This document shows positions 8,572 through 17,489 of a stretch of 64,000 nucleotides of DNA, piece after piece. Numbering within the stretch: the first letter of the stretch is position 1; each line of letters starts with the position of its first letter. Made by a program: the position numbers and the translations under genes. The stretch is from Microbispora bryophytorum (lineage in GTDB: Bacteria; Actinomycetota; Actinomycetes; Streptosporangiales; Streptosporangiaceae), in contig NZ_VIRL01000013.1 of the NCBI RefSeq assembly GCF_006874465.1, forward strand, positions 180,757 to 244,756, read 5' to 3'. The notes under the pieces are model-generated. The model was not told where the DNA came from. It ran no database searches and saw only the letters and a program-made list of their open reading frames with translations.

Positions 8572-8603
8572 GGACCACCGGCCGGCGATGCGGCCGGTGG
8601 TCC
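8572..8603 (-). terminator. 12-bp hairpin between mmsB and araB
   Basis: GGACCACCGGCC (8572-8583) and GGCCGGTGGTCC (8592-8603) form a perfect stem with an eight-base loop. It has no T-tract. It would end or attenuate transcription coming from the transporter genes, or lie in the araB leader if transcription starts upstream of it. Confidence 0.6.
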
Positions 8604-8615
8604 GAAACCGGTTTC
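8604..8615. promoter_or_regulatory. Palindrome GAAACCGGTTTC, possible LacI-type operator
   Basis: A perfect 12-base palindrome with central CG abuts the hairpin, 74 bases upstream of araB and 18 bases after the mmsB stop. The symmetry and central CpG are typical of LacI-family operators, but the sequence differs from the operator families elsewhere in this locus. The protein binding it is unknown. Confidence 0.4.
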
Positions 8616-8633
8616 TATCGATGTCCACGGCCA

Positions 8634-9893
8634 TCAGCGCGAGGTGCCGGCCCTGCGCTTGGTCCACACGTCGAACGCCACCGCGGCGAGCAGCACGGCG
8701 CCCTTCACGAGCATGACCCGCTCGCTCGGCGAGCCGATCAGCGACATGCCGTTGTTGATCACCGCCATGATCAGGCCACCGGTGATCGCGCCGACCACCT
8801 TGCCCACGCCACCCTGCACGGCCGCGCCGCCGATGAAGGCCGCGGCGATCGCGTCCAGCTCGAAGCTGTTGCCCGCGGTGGGGCCCGCCTGGTTGAGCCG
8901 GCCGGCGAAGATGACACCGGCGATGGCCGACAGCACGCCCATGTTGACGAAGATCCAGAAGACCACCGACTTGACCTTCACGCCGGACATGACGGCCGCC
9001 TGCAGGTTGCCGCCGATGGCGTAGATCTGCCGGCCGAACACCGTGCGGTTCGCCATCAGCGAGTACGCCAGCACGAGCACCGCCAGCAGCACGAGCACCC
9101 ACGGCAGGTTCTTGAAGCGGGCGAGCTGAACGACGAGGAAGAGGATCAGCGCGGCTCCTGCCGCGATCTTCAGCACGAACAGCGCCAGGGGGTCGACCGC
9201 CTGGCCGTAGCCCTTGCGTGCGCTCCGGGAGCGCCACTGCGCGAACGCCATGCCGACGATCGCGACGACGCCGACCAGCAGGCTGAACAGGTCGGCGCCC
9301 CCCAGCGGGCCGAGGCCGACGTTGCCCAGCCAGCCGTTGGTGAAGCCGTTGGCCAGCGTGCGGACCTGGTCGGGGAACGGACCGATGCCCTGGTTGCCCA
9401 GGACGGTGAGGGTCAGCGCCCGGAACAGCAGCATGCCGGCCAGCGTGACGATGAAGGCGGGAATGCCGAAGTACGCGATCCAGTATCCCTGCCAGGCGCC
9501 GATCAGCGCCCCGGCCACGATCGTGATCAGCAGGGCCGCCGGCCAGGGCACGCCCATGTTCACCATGAGCACCGCGGCCAGCGCGCCGGTGACCGCGACC
9601 ACCGAGCCGACCGACAGGTCGATGTGGCCCGCGATGATGACCAGGATCATCCCGATCGCGAGGATCAGGATGTAGGAATTCTGGACGATGATGTTCGAGA
9701 TGTTCTGCGGCTGCAGCAGTGCGCCGTCGGTCAGCACCGAGAACAACACGATGATCAGTGCGAAGGCGATGTAGATGCCGCTGGAGCGCAGGTTGAGCGA
9801 CAGCCCGCCGACCGACACCCGGCCCGGCCGCCCCGGCGCTCCCCCGCCGCCCTTGGCGCCGACTTCCACGTCGGCGGGCGTGATGCTGCTCAT
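8634..9893 (-). CDS. mmsB: Multiple-monosaccharide ABC transporter permease (MmsB/GguB type)
   Basis: A 419-residue polytopic inner-membrane permease of the RbsC/XylH family. The family signature IILVIIAGHIDLSVGSVVA is present, as is the cytoplasmic-loop region GIPAFIVTLAGMLLFRAL that contacts the ATPase. The late hydrophobic segment GGAAVQGGVGKVVGAITGGL is also typical. Residues of about 180-220 form the long insertion characteristic of MmsB/GguB compared with RbsC. It starts five bases after the ATPase stop codon and works with MmsA and ChvE to import pentoses such as arabinose; the exact substrate range is inferred from context. Confidence 0.93.
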   Translation of the reverse strand: MSSITPADVEVGAKGGGGAPGRPGRVSVGGLSLNLRSSGIYIAFALIIVLFSVLTDGALLQPQNISNIIVQNSYILILAIGMILVIIAGHIDLSVGSVVAVTGALAAVLMVNMGVPWPAALLITIVAGALIGAWQGYWIAYFGIPAFIVTLAGMLLFRALTLTVLGNQGIGPFPDQVRTLANGFTNGWLGNVGLGPLGGADLFSLLVGVVAIVGMAFAQWRSRSARKGYGQAVDPLALFVLKIAAGAALILFLVVQLARFKNLPWVLVLLAVLVLAYSLMANRTVFGRQIYAIGGNLQAAVMSGVKVKSVVFWIFVNMGVLSAIAGVIFAGRLNQAGPTAGNSFELDAIAAAFIGGAAVQGGVGKVVGAITGGLIMAVINNGMSLIGSPSERVMLVKGAVLLAAVAFDVWTKRRAGTSR

Positions 9894-9898
9894 GCGAG

Positions 9899-11428
9899 CT
9901 ACTCCTGTCCCTTGGTCATGAGATACATGAGGCGTTCCTGCGTGGCCTCCTCGCGCGGCACCTCTCCGGTGACGCGCCCCTCCGAGAGCGTGTAGATGCG
10001 GTCGCAGAGGCCGAGCAACTCCGGCAGCTCAGACGAGATCACCAGCACGGCCTTGCCCTGCTCCGCCAGACGGTTGATGATCACGTAGATCTCGTACTTG
10101 GCGCCGACGTCGATGCCCCGTGTCGGCTCGTCGAGGATCAACACGTCCGGCTCGGTCAGGATCCACTTGGAGAGCACGACCTTCTGCTGGTTGCCGCCGC
10201 TCAGCTTTCCGACGACGCTGTCCACACTGGGCGCCTTGATGTTCATGCTCCCGCGGAACTGCTGGGCGACGCGGTACTCCTCGTACTCGTTCACCCAGCC
10301 GCGCCTGGACAGGCCCTTGAGCCAGGCCGCGCTGATGTTGCGCTTGATGTCCTCGATGAGGTTGAGGCCATATCTCTTGCGGTCCTCGGTGGCGTAGGCG
10401 ACGCCGTGCCTGATCGCGTCCTGCACGGTGCGGAGCTCGACCTGCTTGCCGCCCTTGAAGACCCTGCCGGAGATGTGCACGCCGTACGTCCGCCCGAACA
10501 CGCTCATCGCCAGTTCGGTGCGCCCGGCGCCCATCAGCCCGGCCAGGCCCACGATCTCACCACGCCGCAGCATGAGCGAGGCCCCGTCGACCACCTTCCT
10601 GCCGGGCTGGCTCGGGCTGTAGACCGTCCAGTCCTCGATGCGGAACGCCTCCTCGCCGATCGCCGGCGTGCGCGGCGGGAAGCGGTTGTCGAGGGCGCGG
10701 CCGACCATCCCGGAGATGATGCGGTCCTCGGTCACGCTGTCGGCGGCCATGTCCAGCGTCTCGATCGTGTGCCCGTCACGGAGGATCGTGACGGAGTCGG
10801 CGATCGCGATGACCTCGTTGAGCTTGTGCGAGATGATCACGCACGTGATGCCCTCGTCCCTGAGCCCGCGCAGCAGGTCGAGCAGGTGGGCCGAGTCCTC
10901 GTCGTTGAGCGCCGCGGTCGGCTCGTCGAGGATGAGGAGCTTGACCTCCTTCGACAGCGCCTTGGCGATCTCGACGAGTTGCTGCTTGCCCACGCCGATG
11001 TCGGAGACGGTCGTCGTGGGGTTCTCGCGCAGGCCGACCCGCTTCAGCAGCTCGCCGGCCTCGTAGTTGGTTCGGTTCCAGTCGATGATGCCGCGCCTGG
11101 CCCGCTCGTTGCCGAGGTAGATGTTCTCCGCGATCGACAGCTGCGGGCTGAGCGCGAGCTCCTGGTGGATGATGACGATGCCGGCGCGCTCGCTGTCGCG
11201 GATGCCGCCGAATTCGCAGCGATTTCCCTCGAAGACGATCTCGCCGTCGTACTGGCCGTGGGGATAGACCCCGGACAGCACCTTCATCAGCGTCGACTTG
11301 CCGGCGCCGTTCTCACCGCAGATCGCGTGGATCTCACCCCGCCGTACCGCCAGGTTGACGTCCTGCAGGGCCGTCACTCCGGGGAATGTCTTGGTGATCC
11401 CGCTCATTCGCAAGATGTGCTCGGTCAT
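9899..11428 (-). CDS. mmsA: Multiple-monosaccharide ABC transporter ATP-binding protein (MmsA/GguA type)
   Basis: A 509-residue double ATPase of the sugar-import class. The first half has Walker A GENGAGKS (38-45) and Walker [14 protein letters not shown]. The second half has the usual degenerate Walker A (LMGAGRTE), the ABC signature [13 protein letters not shown] and Walker [13 protein letters not shown]. It energises the MmsB permease on the cytoplasmic face. It follows the chvE-like gene after a strong GC hairpin and is tightly linked to mmsB. This layout (binding protein, ATPase, permease) is standard for the family. Confidence 0.95.
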   Translation of the reverse strand: MTEHILRMSGITKTFPGVTALQDVNLAVRRGEIHAICGENGAGKSTLMKVLSGVYPHGQYDGEIVFEGNRCEFGGIRDSERAGIVIIHQELALSPQLSIAENIYLGNERARRGIIDWNRTNYEAGELLKRVGLRENPTTTVSDIGVGKQQLVEIAKALSKEVKLLILDEPTAALNDEDSAHLLDLLRGLRDEGITCVIISHKLNEVIAIADSVTILRDGHTIETLDMAADSVTEDRIISGMVGRALDNRFPPRTPAIGEEAFRIEDWTVYSPSQPGRKVVDGASLMLRRGEIVGLAGLMGAGRTELAMSVFGRTYGVHISGRVFKGGKQVELRTVQDAIRHGVAYATEDRKRYGLNLIEDIKRNISAAWLKGLSRRGWVNEYEEYRVAQQFRGSMNIKAPSVDSVVGKLSGGNQQKVVLSKWILTEPDVLILDEPTRGIDVGAKYEIYVIINRLAEQGKAVLVISSELPELLGLCDRIYTLSEGRVTGEVPREEATQERLMYLMTKGQE

Positions 11429-11446
11429 GTGCCCCCCGCTCAGGGA

Positions 11447-11472
11447 GGGCCCGGGGACTGCTCCCCGGGCCC
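11447..11472 (-). terminator. Hairpin between chvE and mmsA
   Basis: A perfect 10-bp stem, GGGCCCGGGG/CCCCGGGCCC with a six-base loop, starts seven bases after the chvE stop codon. Its placement suggests partial termination or 3'-end protection that keeps binding-protein mRNA above ATPase/permease mRNA. Confidence 0.65.
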
Positions 11473-11478
11473 CAATCC

Positions 11479-12603
11479 CTACTTGAGCTGGTCCTCGGTG
11501 TAGTAGCCGCTGCCGACGATGACGTCCTTGTAGTTGTCCTTGTCGACGACCACCGGGTCGAGCAGGTACGACGGGACGACCTTGTTGCCGTTGTCGTAGT
11601 CCTTCTCGTTGTTCACCTCGGGCTTCTGACCCTTCAGCACCGCGTCCGCCATCTTCACGGTCTGCTCCGCGAGCTTGCGGGTGTCCTTGAAGATGGTCGA
11701 GTACTGCTCACCGGCGACGATCGACTTGACCGACGCCAGCTCGGCGTCCTGGCCCGTCACGACCGGGTACGGCTGGCCGCTGGTGCCGTAGCCGGAGCTC
11801 TTGAGCGCCGACAGGATGCCGATGGACAGCCCGTCGTACGGCGAGAGCACACCGTCGACCTTGGCGTCACCGGTGTAGGTCTTGGTGAGGATGTCCTCCA
11901 TGCGCTTCTGCGCCGTGGCGGGGTCCCACCGCAGGATGGCGGCCTGCTTGAAGTCGAGCTGGCCGCTCTTGACCTTCAGCGTGCCGTCGTCGATCTTCGG
12001 CTGGAGCACCGACATCGCGCCGTTCCAGAAGAAGGTGGCGTTGTTGTCGTCGGGCGAGCCGCCGAACAACTCGACGTTGAACGGGCCCTTCTCGCCGCCG
12101 TCGACGCCGAGACCCTTCAGCAGCGAGGTCGCCTGCTGCACGCCGACCTTGAAGTTGTCGAAGGTGGCGTAGTAGTCGACGTTCGGGCTGTTGCGGATGA
12201 GCCGGTCATAGGCGATGACCGGGATCTTGTTGTCCGCGGCCTCCTGCAGCTGCGAGGTGAGCGCGGTGCCGTCGATCGAGGCGATGATCAGGAGCTTGGC
12301 GCCCTTGGTGATCTGGTTCTCGATCTGGTTGACCTGGGTGGGGATGTCGTTCTCGGCGTACTGGAGGTCCACCTTGTAGCCGAGGCCTTCAAGCTGCTGC
12401 TTGACGTTGTCGCCGTCGTGGATCCAGCGCTCGGACGACTTGGTGGGCATGGTGACGCCGACCAGGGCTCCGGCGTTGCCTGCCGCGGACGACGCGGACG
12501 TGTCGGCGTCCACCGTCTTCTGGCTGGAGCCGCAGGCCGTCATGGTCGCGGCGAGCGCGATGGCGGACACCGCGCCCCCGATTCTCAACAACCTCATGTG
12601 CAT
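11479..12603 (-). CDS. chvE: Sugar ABC transporter substrate-binding lipoprotein (ChvE type)
   Basis: A 374-residue periplasmic-binding-protein-like lipoprotein. The N-terminus has a hydrophobic signal ending in a lipobox (ATMTAC), predicting lipid anchoring on the outer face of the membrane. The mature start ([19 protein letters not shown]) and [16 protein letters not shown] closely follow ChvE, the Agrobacterium aldose-binding protein that recognises arabinose, glucose and galactose. It is followed by mmsA and mmsB, giving a complete importer. A 6-bp stem (12620-12641) sits upstream, between it and the yjfF-like gene. Arabinose specificity is inferred from the neighbouring araBDA. Confidence 0.93.
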   Translation of the reverse strand: MHMRLLRIGGAVSAIALAATMTACGSSQKTVDADTSASSAAGNAGALVGVTMPTKSSERWIHDGDNVKQQLEGLGYKVDLQYAENDIPTQVNQIENQITKGAKLLIIASIDGTALTSQLQEAADNKIPVIAYDRLIRNSPNVDYYATFDNFKVGVQQATSLLKGLGVDGGEKGPFNVELFGGSPDDNNATFFWNGAMSVLQPKIDDGTLKVKSGQLDFKQAAILRWDPATAQKRMEDILTKTYTGDAKVDGVLSPYDGLSIGILSALKSSGYGTSGQPYPVVTGQDAELASVKSIVAGEQYSTIFKDTRKLAEQTVKMADAVLKGQKPEVNNEKDYDNGNKVVPSYLLDPVVVDKDNYKDVIVGSGYYTEDQLK

Positions 12604-12619
12604 CTCCTTGGTGGGGGCT

Positions 12620-12641
12620 GGCCGCGCAACTGTGTGCGGCC
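12620..12641 (-). terminator. Small hairpin before chvE
   Basis: GGCCGC and GCGGCC enclose a ten-base loop in the 66-base gap between yjfF and chvE. It could be a weak terminator or a leader structure separating the two transporter units. Confidence 0.35.
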
Positions 12642-12669
12642 GATCGAAGGGGTAAGGCTTTTCCGCACG

Positions 12670-13668
12670 TCAGGGGGTTCGGCGGCGCGATCCGCCTGAG
12701 AATACGCGCTGAAGGAGAATAAAGACGAACAGCAGCATGCCGATGAAGATCCTGGTCCACCAGGAGCTGAGCGTGCCCTCGAAACTGATGATCGTCTGGA
12801 TCAGCCCCAGCACGAGCACGCCGAGCACGGTGCCGATCAGGAAGCCGCTCCCGCCGGTCAGCAGCGTGCCGCCGATGACGACCGCGGCGATCGCGTCCAA
12901 CTCCATGCCCACGGCGCTCAGCCCGTAGCCGGACAGGGAGTAGAAGGCGAACAGCAGACCGCCGAGAGCGGAGCAGAACCCGCTGATCGTGTAAACCGCG
13001 ATCTTCGTACGGGCCACCGGCAGACCCATGAGCAGGGCCGACTGCTCGCTGCCGCCGGTCGCGTAGACGTTGCGGCCGAGCCGCGTGTAGTGCAGCACGT
13101 ACGCCGCGATCACCACGACGACCACCGCGATCACCGCGCTCGGGGAGACCGACAGGTCGCCGCCGAGATTGACCCGCGTCTGGGCGATGTCGGTGAATGT
13201 CGGGTTGTCGATCGGGATCGACTCGGTGCTGATCGTGTAGCACAGGCCGCGGGCGAGGAACATGCCGGCCAGCGTGACGATGAACGGCTGGATCTCGAAG
13301 TAGTGGATGATGGCGCCCATCGCCAGGCCCAGCACCCCGCCGATCACCAGCACCAGGACCATGACGGCGTACGCCGGCCAGCCGTCCTTCAGCAGGCTGG
13401 CGCTCAGCATCGTGGCGAGCGCGACCACGGAACCGACCGACAGGTCGATGCCGCCGGTGAGGATCACGAACGTCATGCCGACCGCGACGACCAGCAGGAA
13501 CGCGTTGTCGATGAAGACGTTGAGGATGATCTGCCCGGTGGCGAAGTTCTCGTAGCGGATGCCGCCCGTCACGAACATGGCCACGAACAGGCCCGCGGTC
13601 ACCAGGACCGGGATGTACTTCTGCGGAATCGTACGGCGACGGTCCAGCAGACCGGTGATGCTCGTCAC
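12670..13668 (-). CDS. yjfF: Sugar ABC transporter permease, YjfF type
   Basis: A 332-residue inner-membrane permease of the RbsC/AraH family. The signature VGMTFVILTGGIDLSVGSVVAL and the coupling region EIQPFIVTLAGMFLARGL are clear, with eight or more hydrophobic segments. The start is GTG at 13668, overlapping the ytfT stop codon (GTGA); the longer open frame upstream is only a shadow of ytfT. YjfF pairs with YtfT as a heteromeric channel in the E. coli YtfQRT-YjfF furanose importer, which prefers galactofuranose. Here the context points to arabinose, perhaps its furanose form, which is inference. Confidence 0.92.
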   Translation of the reverse strand: MTSITGLLDRRRTIPQKYIPVLVTAGLFVAMFVTGGIRYENFATGQIILNVFIDNAFLLVVAVGMTFVILTGGIDLSVGSVVALATMLSASLLKDGWPAYAVMVLVLVIGGVLGLAMGAIIHYFEIQPFIVTLAGMFLARGLCYTISTESIPIDNPTFTDIAQTRVNLGGDLSVSPSAVIAVVVVVIAAYVLHYTRLGRNVYATGGSEQSALLMGLPVARTKIAVYTISGFCSALGGLLFAFYSLSGYGLSAVGMELDAIAAVVIGGTLLTGGSGFLIGTVLGVLVLGLIQTIISFEGTLSSWWTRIFIGMLLFVFILLQRVFSGGSRRRTP

Positions 13669-14711
13669 GCCGAGACCCTCACCTTCTCTTCGGGCGCCGC
13701 GGACGCCGCGACCGGGCGCCTGCGGCGGTGGAACACCTTCGAGCGGAAGGCCGGGGACTGGATCAGGCAGACGATCGTCACCACGAGCGCCTTGAACAGC
13801 AGCGTCGTCTCCGGCGGAACACCGATCGAGTAGATGGTCGTGGTCAGCGTCTGGATGATGAGAGCGCCCAGCACGGTGCCGCTCAGCGAGAACCGCCCGC
13901 CGGACAGTGGGGTGCCGCCGATGACCACGGCGAGGATCGCGTCCAGCTCGATCCACAGACCGGCGTTGTTGCCGTCGGCGCTGGAGACGTTCGAACTGAT
14001 CATCAGGCCCGCGATGCCCGCGCACAGCCCGCAGAACGCGTACACCATGATGAGCACGCCGCGGGCGCTGATGCCGGCCAGGCGGCTCGCCTCGGCGTTG
14101 CCGCCGACCGACTCGATGAGCAGGCCGAGCGCCAGGCGCCGGGTGAGGAACGCGGTGAGCGCGAGCACGACCGCCACGATGATGATCCCGAACGGCAGCG
14201 TGAGCCAGTAGCCGCCGCCGATCAGCTTGTACGACGAGCTCTGGACCGTGGTGATCTGGCCGTCGGTGATGAGCTGGGCCAGTCCCCGCCCGGCGACCAT
14301 CAGGATCAGCGTCGCGATGATCGGCTGGATCCCGATGCCCGCGACGAGGAAGCCGTTCCACAGGCCCAGGACCACCGACAGCACCAGCGCGATGCCCACG
14401 GCCGACAGCACGCCGGTCACCGAGTTCTGGTCGCTCAGGTCGCTGATCTGCATGCAGGCCAGCGCTCCCGCGATCGCCACGACCGACCCGACCGACAGGT
14501 CGATGCCGCTCGTGGCGATGACCAGCGTCATGCCGGTCGCGACCAGGATCAGCGGCGCGCCGAAGCGGAAGATGTCGATGAGGCTGCCGTAGAGATGGCC
14601 CTCCTTCATCTGGATTCTGAAGAAGCCGTCGGTGAAGACGAGGTTGAGCAGCAGCAGCGCGACCAGGACGACCACGGGCCAGAACAGGCGATGCTTCAGG
14701 ATCCGGTTCAT
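13665..14711 (-). CDS. ytfT: Sugar ABC transporter permease, YtfT type
   Basis: A 348-residue permease with the family signature LVATGMTLVIATSGIDLSVGSVVAI, GIGIQPIIATLILMVAGRGLAQLI, and GGTPLSGGRFSLSGTVLGALI near the end. It overlaps the ATPase gene by four bases (ATGA) and the YjfF-like permease gene by four bases, so the ATPase and both permeases are translationally coupled. It forms the other half of the presumed heterodimeric channel. Confidence 0.93.
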   Translation of the reverse strand: MNRILKHRLFWPVVVLVALLLLNLVFTDGFFRIQMKEGHLYGSLIDIFRFGAPLILVATGMTLVIATSGIDLSVGSVVAIAGALACMQISDLSDQNSVTGVLSAVGIALVLSVVLGLWNGFLVAGIGIQPIIATLILMVAGRGLAQLITDGQITTVQSSSYKLIGGGYWLTLPFGIIIVAVVLALTAFLTRRLALGLLIESVGGNAEASRLAGISARGVLIMVYAFCGLCAGIAGLMISSNVSSADGNNAGLWIELDAILAVVIGGTPLSGGRFSLSGTVLGALIIQTLTTTIYSIGVPPETTLLFKALVVTIVCLIQSPAFRSKVFHRRRRPVAASAAPEEKVRVSA

Positions 14712-16219
14712 GATCGGGCTCCGCTCGCGATCGTCTCCGTCAGTGCGTCGGTGGTCAGGCCCTCGTCGTTGTCCAGCTCGGCGACCAGCCTGCGGTCGCG
14801 CAGCACGCCGACCTTGTGGCTGAGCCGCAGCACCTCCTCCAGCTCGGCGGAGATGAACAGCACGGCCATCCCGCCGTCCGACAGCTCGGCGACCAGGCGC
14901 TGGATCTCGGCCTTGGCGCCGACGTCGATGCCCCGGGTGGGCTCGTCGAGGATGAGCAGGCGCGGCTCCAGGATGAGCCAGCGGGCCAGCAGCACCTTCT
15001 GCTGGTTGCCGCCGCTGAGGTTCCTGACGAGCTGCTCGGGGTTGGCCGGGCGGATGTTCAGCGCGGTGATGTACTTGTCGACCAGCTCGTCCTGCTTGCG
15101 CCGCGGGATCGGCCGGGTCCAGCCGCGCACGGCCTGCAGGGCGAGGATGATGTTCTCGCGGACGGTGAGGTCGGGGATGAGCCCCTCGGCCCGCCGGTTC
15201 TCCGAGCAGAAGGCGAGATTCCGGGAGACCGCGGATCGGGGCGTGCGCAGGTTGACCTGCTCGCCGCCGATCTTCAAGGAGCCCGTGCCCGCGTGGTCGG
15301 CCCCGAACAGCAGCCGGGCGATCTCCGTACGGCCCGAGCCGAGCAGCCCGGCCAGGCCGACGACCTCACCCTCGTGGATGGTGAGCGTGAACGGCTCGAT
15401 GGCCCCGGAGCGCCCCAGTTGCTCGGCCTCGACCAGCGGCGCGGCCTCGAGAGCGGACGGGCGGGCCTCCAGCTTCTCCAGGTCGGCCAGCTCGCGGCCG
15501 ATCATCTTGCCGACCAGCTCGACCTGGCTCAGCTCACTGGTGCGGTATTCCCCCACGAGTGCGCCGTTGCGCAGGATCGTCATCCGGTCGGAGATCTCGT
15601 AGATCTGGTCGAGGAAGTGCGAGACGAACAGGATCGCGATGCCCTGTTCCTTCAGCCTGCGCATCACCCGGAACAGCTGGGCGACCTCGTCCGCGTCGAG
15701 GCTGGAGGTGGGCTCGTCGAGGATCAGCACCTTCGCGTCGATGTCCACGGCCCGCGCGATCGCCACCATCTGCTGGATCGCCAGCGAGTACGACGCCAGC
15801 GGGGCGGACACGTCGAGGTCGAGGTCGAGCCGGGAGAGGATCTCCACGGCCCGGCGGCGCATCGTCTTCCACTGGATCCGGCCGAAGCGGCGCGGCTCAC
15901 GTCCGATGAAGATGTTCTCCGCCACCGACAGGTTGGCGCAGAGGTTGACCTCCTGGTAGACGGTGCTGATGCCCGCCTGCTGCGCGGCGAGCGGGCTGGA
16001 GAAGGCGACCCGCCTGCCCTCCAGCTCGATCTCTCCGGCGTCGATGTCGTGGACCCCGGTCAGCACCTTGATCAAGGTTGACTTGCCGGCGCCGTTCTCT
16101 CCCATGAGCGCGTGGACCTCTCCCGGCAGCAGCCGGAAGTCCACGCGGTCCAGCGCCTTCACGCCGGGGAACTGCTTGCCGATCCCGCTCATCCGCAGGA
16201 TCGGCGCGGGTGCGGCCAT
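14708..16219 (-). CDS. ytfR: Sugar ABC transporter ATP-binding protein, YtfR type
   Basis: A 503-residue duplicated ATPase. Walker A GENGAGKS lies near residue 40 and Walker [13 protein letters not shown] in the first half. The second half carries LLGSGRTE in place of a classical P-loop, then [13 protein letters not shown] and [15 protein letters not shown] at 16219 is preceded by GAGAGGGG and gives the usual family length; the frame remains open upstream. It lies after a strong hairpin downstream of the ytfQ-like gene and overlaps ytfT by four bases. Confidence 0.95.
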   Translation of the reverse strand: MAAPAPILRMSGIGKQFPGVKALDRVDFRLLPGEVHALMGENGAGKSTLIKVLTGVHDIDAGEIELEGRRVAFSSPLAAQQAGISTVYQEVNLCANLSVAENIFIGREPRRFGRIQWKTMRRRAVEILSRLDLDLDVSAPLASYSLAIQQMVAIARAVDIDAKVLILDEPTSSLDADEVAQLFRVMRRLKEQGIAILFVSHFLDQIYEISDRMTILRNGALVGEYRTSELSQVELVGKMIGRELADLEKLEARPSALEAAPLVEAEQLGRSGAIEPFTLTIHEGEVVGLAGLLGSGRTEIARLLFGADHAGTGSLKIGGEQVNLRTPRSAVSRNLAFCSENRRAEGLIPDLTVRENIILALQAVRGWTRPIPRRKQDELVDKYITALNIRPANPEQLVRNLSGGNQQKVLLARWLILEPRLLILDEPTRGIDVGAKAEIQRLVAELSDGGMAVLFISAELEEVLRLSHKVGVLRDRRLVAELDNDEGLTTDALTETIASGARS

Positions 16220-16381
16220 GCGGTGCCCCTCTCCCGTGTTTCCGTGTCTCCCGCTCACCGTCGGGAGCGCGCCGCCCGCCCGGTCGTGCCGGAGGCACGC
16301 GATGCCACGCATTCGCGGCTCCCGCGCACTCCTCGGTCCAGACCGGCGGCGCGCCCCTACGGATCGCTCGATCCCTCAGGG

Positions 16382-16411
16382 CCGGGCCGCCCCCCGGTGG
16401 GGGCGGCCCGG
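16382..16411 (-). terminator. Hairpin between ytfQ and ytfR
   Basis: A perfect 13-bp stem with a four-base loop starts seven bases after the ytfQ stop codon. It is followed by 160 bases before the ATPase start. The position mirrors the hairpin between chvE and mmsA, suggesting the same attenuation of distal genes. Confidence 0.7.
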
Positions 16412-16418
16412 TTTCCGG

Positions 16419-17417
16419 TCAGTACTTGCGGCTGGGCAGGACTTCCTTGGCCTGCTCCTGGGTGAAGGTGGTCTCCTCGGTGACGACCCGCTGAGGCACC
16501 TGCTCGCCGTTGACGACCTTCTTGGCGAGGTCCATGAGCTGCTTGCCCATCAGCGGGTTGCACTCGACGATGAAGTTGATCTTGCCGTCGGCGAGCGCCT
16601 GCATGCCGTCGTGGGTCGCGTCGGCAGTGATGATCTTGATGTCCTTGCCCGGGACCTTGCCCGCGCCCTCGATCGCCTCGATGGCGCCGAGACCCATGTC
16701 GTCGTTGTGCGCCCAGAGCACGTCGATGTCAGGGTTGGACTTGAGGAAGGCCTCCATGACCTCCTTGCCCTTGGCCCGGGTGAAGTCGCCGCTCTGCGAG
16801 GCGATGATGTGGAACTTCGGGTCGGCCTTGACGATCTCTTCGAAGCCCGACTTGCGGTCGTTGGCCGGCGCCGACCCGGTGGTGCCCTCCAGCTGGACGA
16901 TGTTCACGTCGTCCTTGCTGTCCTTGTACTGGTCGACCAGCCACTGACCGGCCTTCTTGCCCTCCTCGATGAAGTCGGAGCCGAGGAAGGTCTTGTACAG
17001 GCTGGTGTCCTGGGAGTCCACGGCCCGGTCGGTGAGGATGACCGGGATCTTCGCGTTCTGCACCTCCTTGAGGACGGTGTCCCAGCCCGACTCCACGACC
17101 GGCGAGAAGGCGATGACGTCGACCTTCTGCTGGATGTAGGAGCGGATCGCCTTGATCTGGTTCTCCTGCTTCTGCTGCGCGTCGGAGAACTTCAGGTCGA
17201 CACCCGCCTCCTTGGCGGTCTCCTGGATGTCCTTGGTGTTGGCGGTACGCCAGCCACTCTCCGCGCCGACCTGGGCGAAGCCCATCACGATCTTGCCGTC
17301 TTTCGCGCCACCGCCGGACGAACCGACGCTGCTGTCGCCGCTGTCGCTGCTACCGCAACCGGTCATCGTCAGGGCCGTGGCACCGGCCAGGATCAGTGCC
17401 GAGATCCTCTTCAACAC
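16419..17417 (-). CDS. ytfQ: Sugar ABC transporter substrate-binding lipoprotein, YtfQ type
   Basis: A 332-residue lipoprotein: signal peptide LKRISALILAGATALTMTGC with a TGC lipobox, then a Ser/Gly-rich linker and a LacI/RbsB-type binding fold. It shows the YtfQ-like blocks VMGFAQVGAESGWRTANTKDI and ILTDRAVDSQDTSLYKTFLGSDF, and NDDMGLGAIEAI. GTG at 17417 has AAAGGA seven bases upstream. An operator sits at 17436-17449, immediately behind that site, so a repressor there would block expression directly. It heads the ytfQ-ytfR-ytfT-yjfF importer. Confidence 0.93.
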   Translation of the reverse strand: MLKRISALILAGATALTMTGCGSSDSGDSSVGSSGGGAKDGKIVMGFAQVGAESGWRTANTKDIQETAKEAGVDLKFSDAQQKQENQIKAIRSYIQQKVDVIAFSPVVESGWDTVLKEVQNAKIPVILTDRAVDSQDTSLYKTFLGSDFIEEGKKAGQWLVDQYKDSKDDVNIVQLEGTTGSAPANDRKSGFEEIVKADPKFHIIASQSGDFTRAKGKEVMEAFLKSNPDIDVLWAHNDDMGLGAIEAIEGAGKVPGKDIKIITADATHDGMQALADGKINFIVECNPLMGKQLMDLAKKVVNGEQVPQRVVTEETTFTQEQAKEVLPSRKY

Positions 17418-17435
17418 TGTGGGATCCTTTCTAAA

Positions 17436-17449
17436 GTGAGCGCTAACAC
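17436..17449. promoter_or_regulatory. Operator A (GTGAGCGCTAACAC) in front of ytfQ
   Basis: The site has an AGCGCT core and near-symmetric flanks, and it lies 19-32 bases upstream of the ytfQ start. Closely matching sites lie in front of the first LacI gene (18540) and the arabinofuranosidase gene (18666). The shared sequence and position support binding by a LacI-family repressor. Confidence 0.75.
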
Positions 17450-17489
17450 CTACGGTGCAGCGCTGATCATCCAATGTGTCTCCGTGCGG

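Noticed and set aside
13669..14361. An N-terminal extension of the YjfF-like permease
   Set aside because: It is the shifted frame of ytfT. The GTG at 13668 overlaps the ytfT stop and yields a normal permease.
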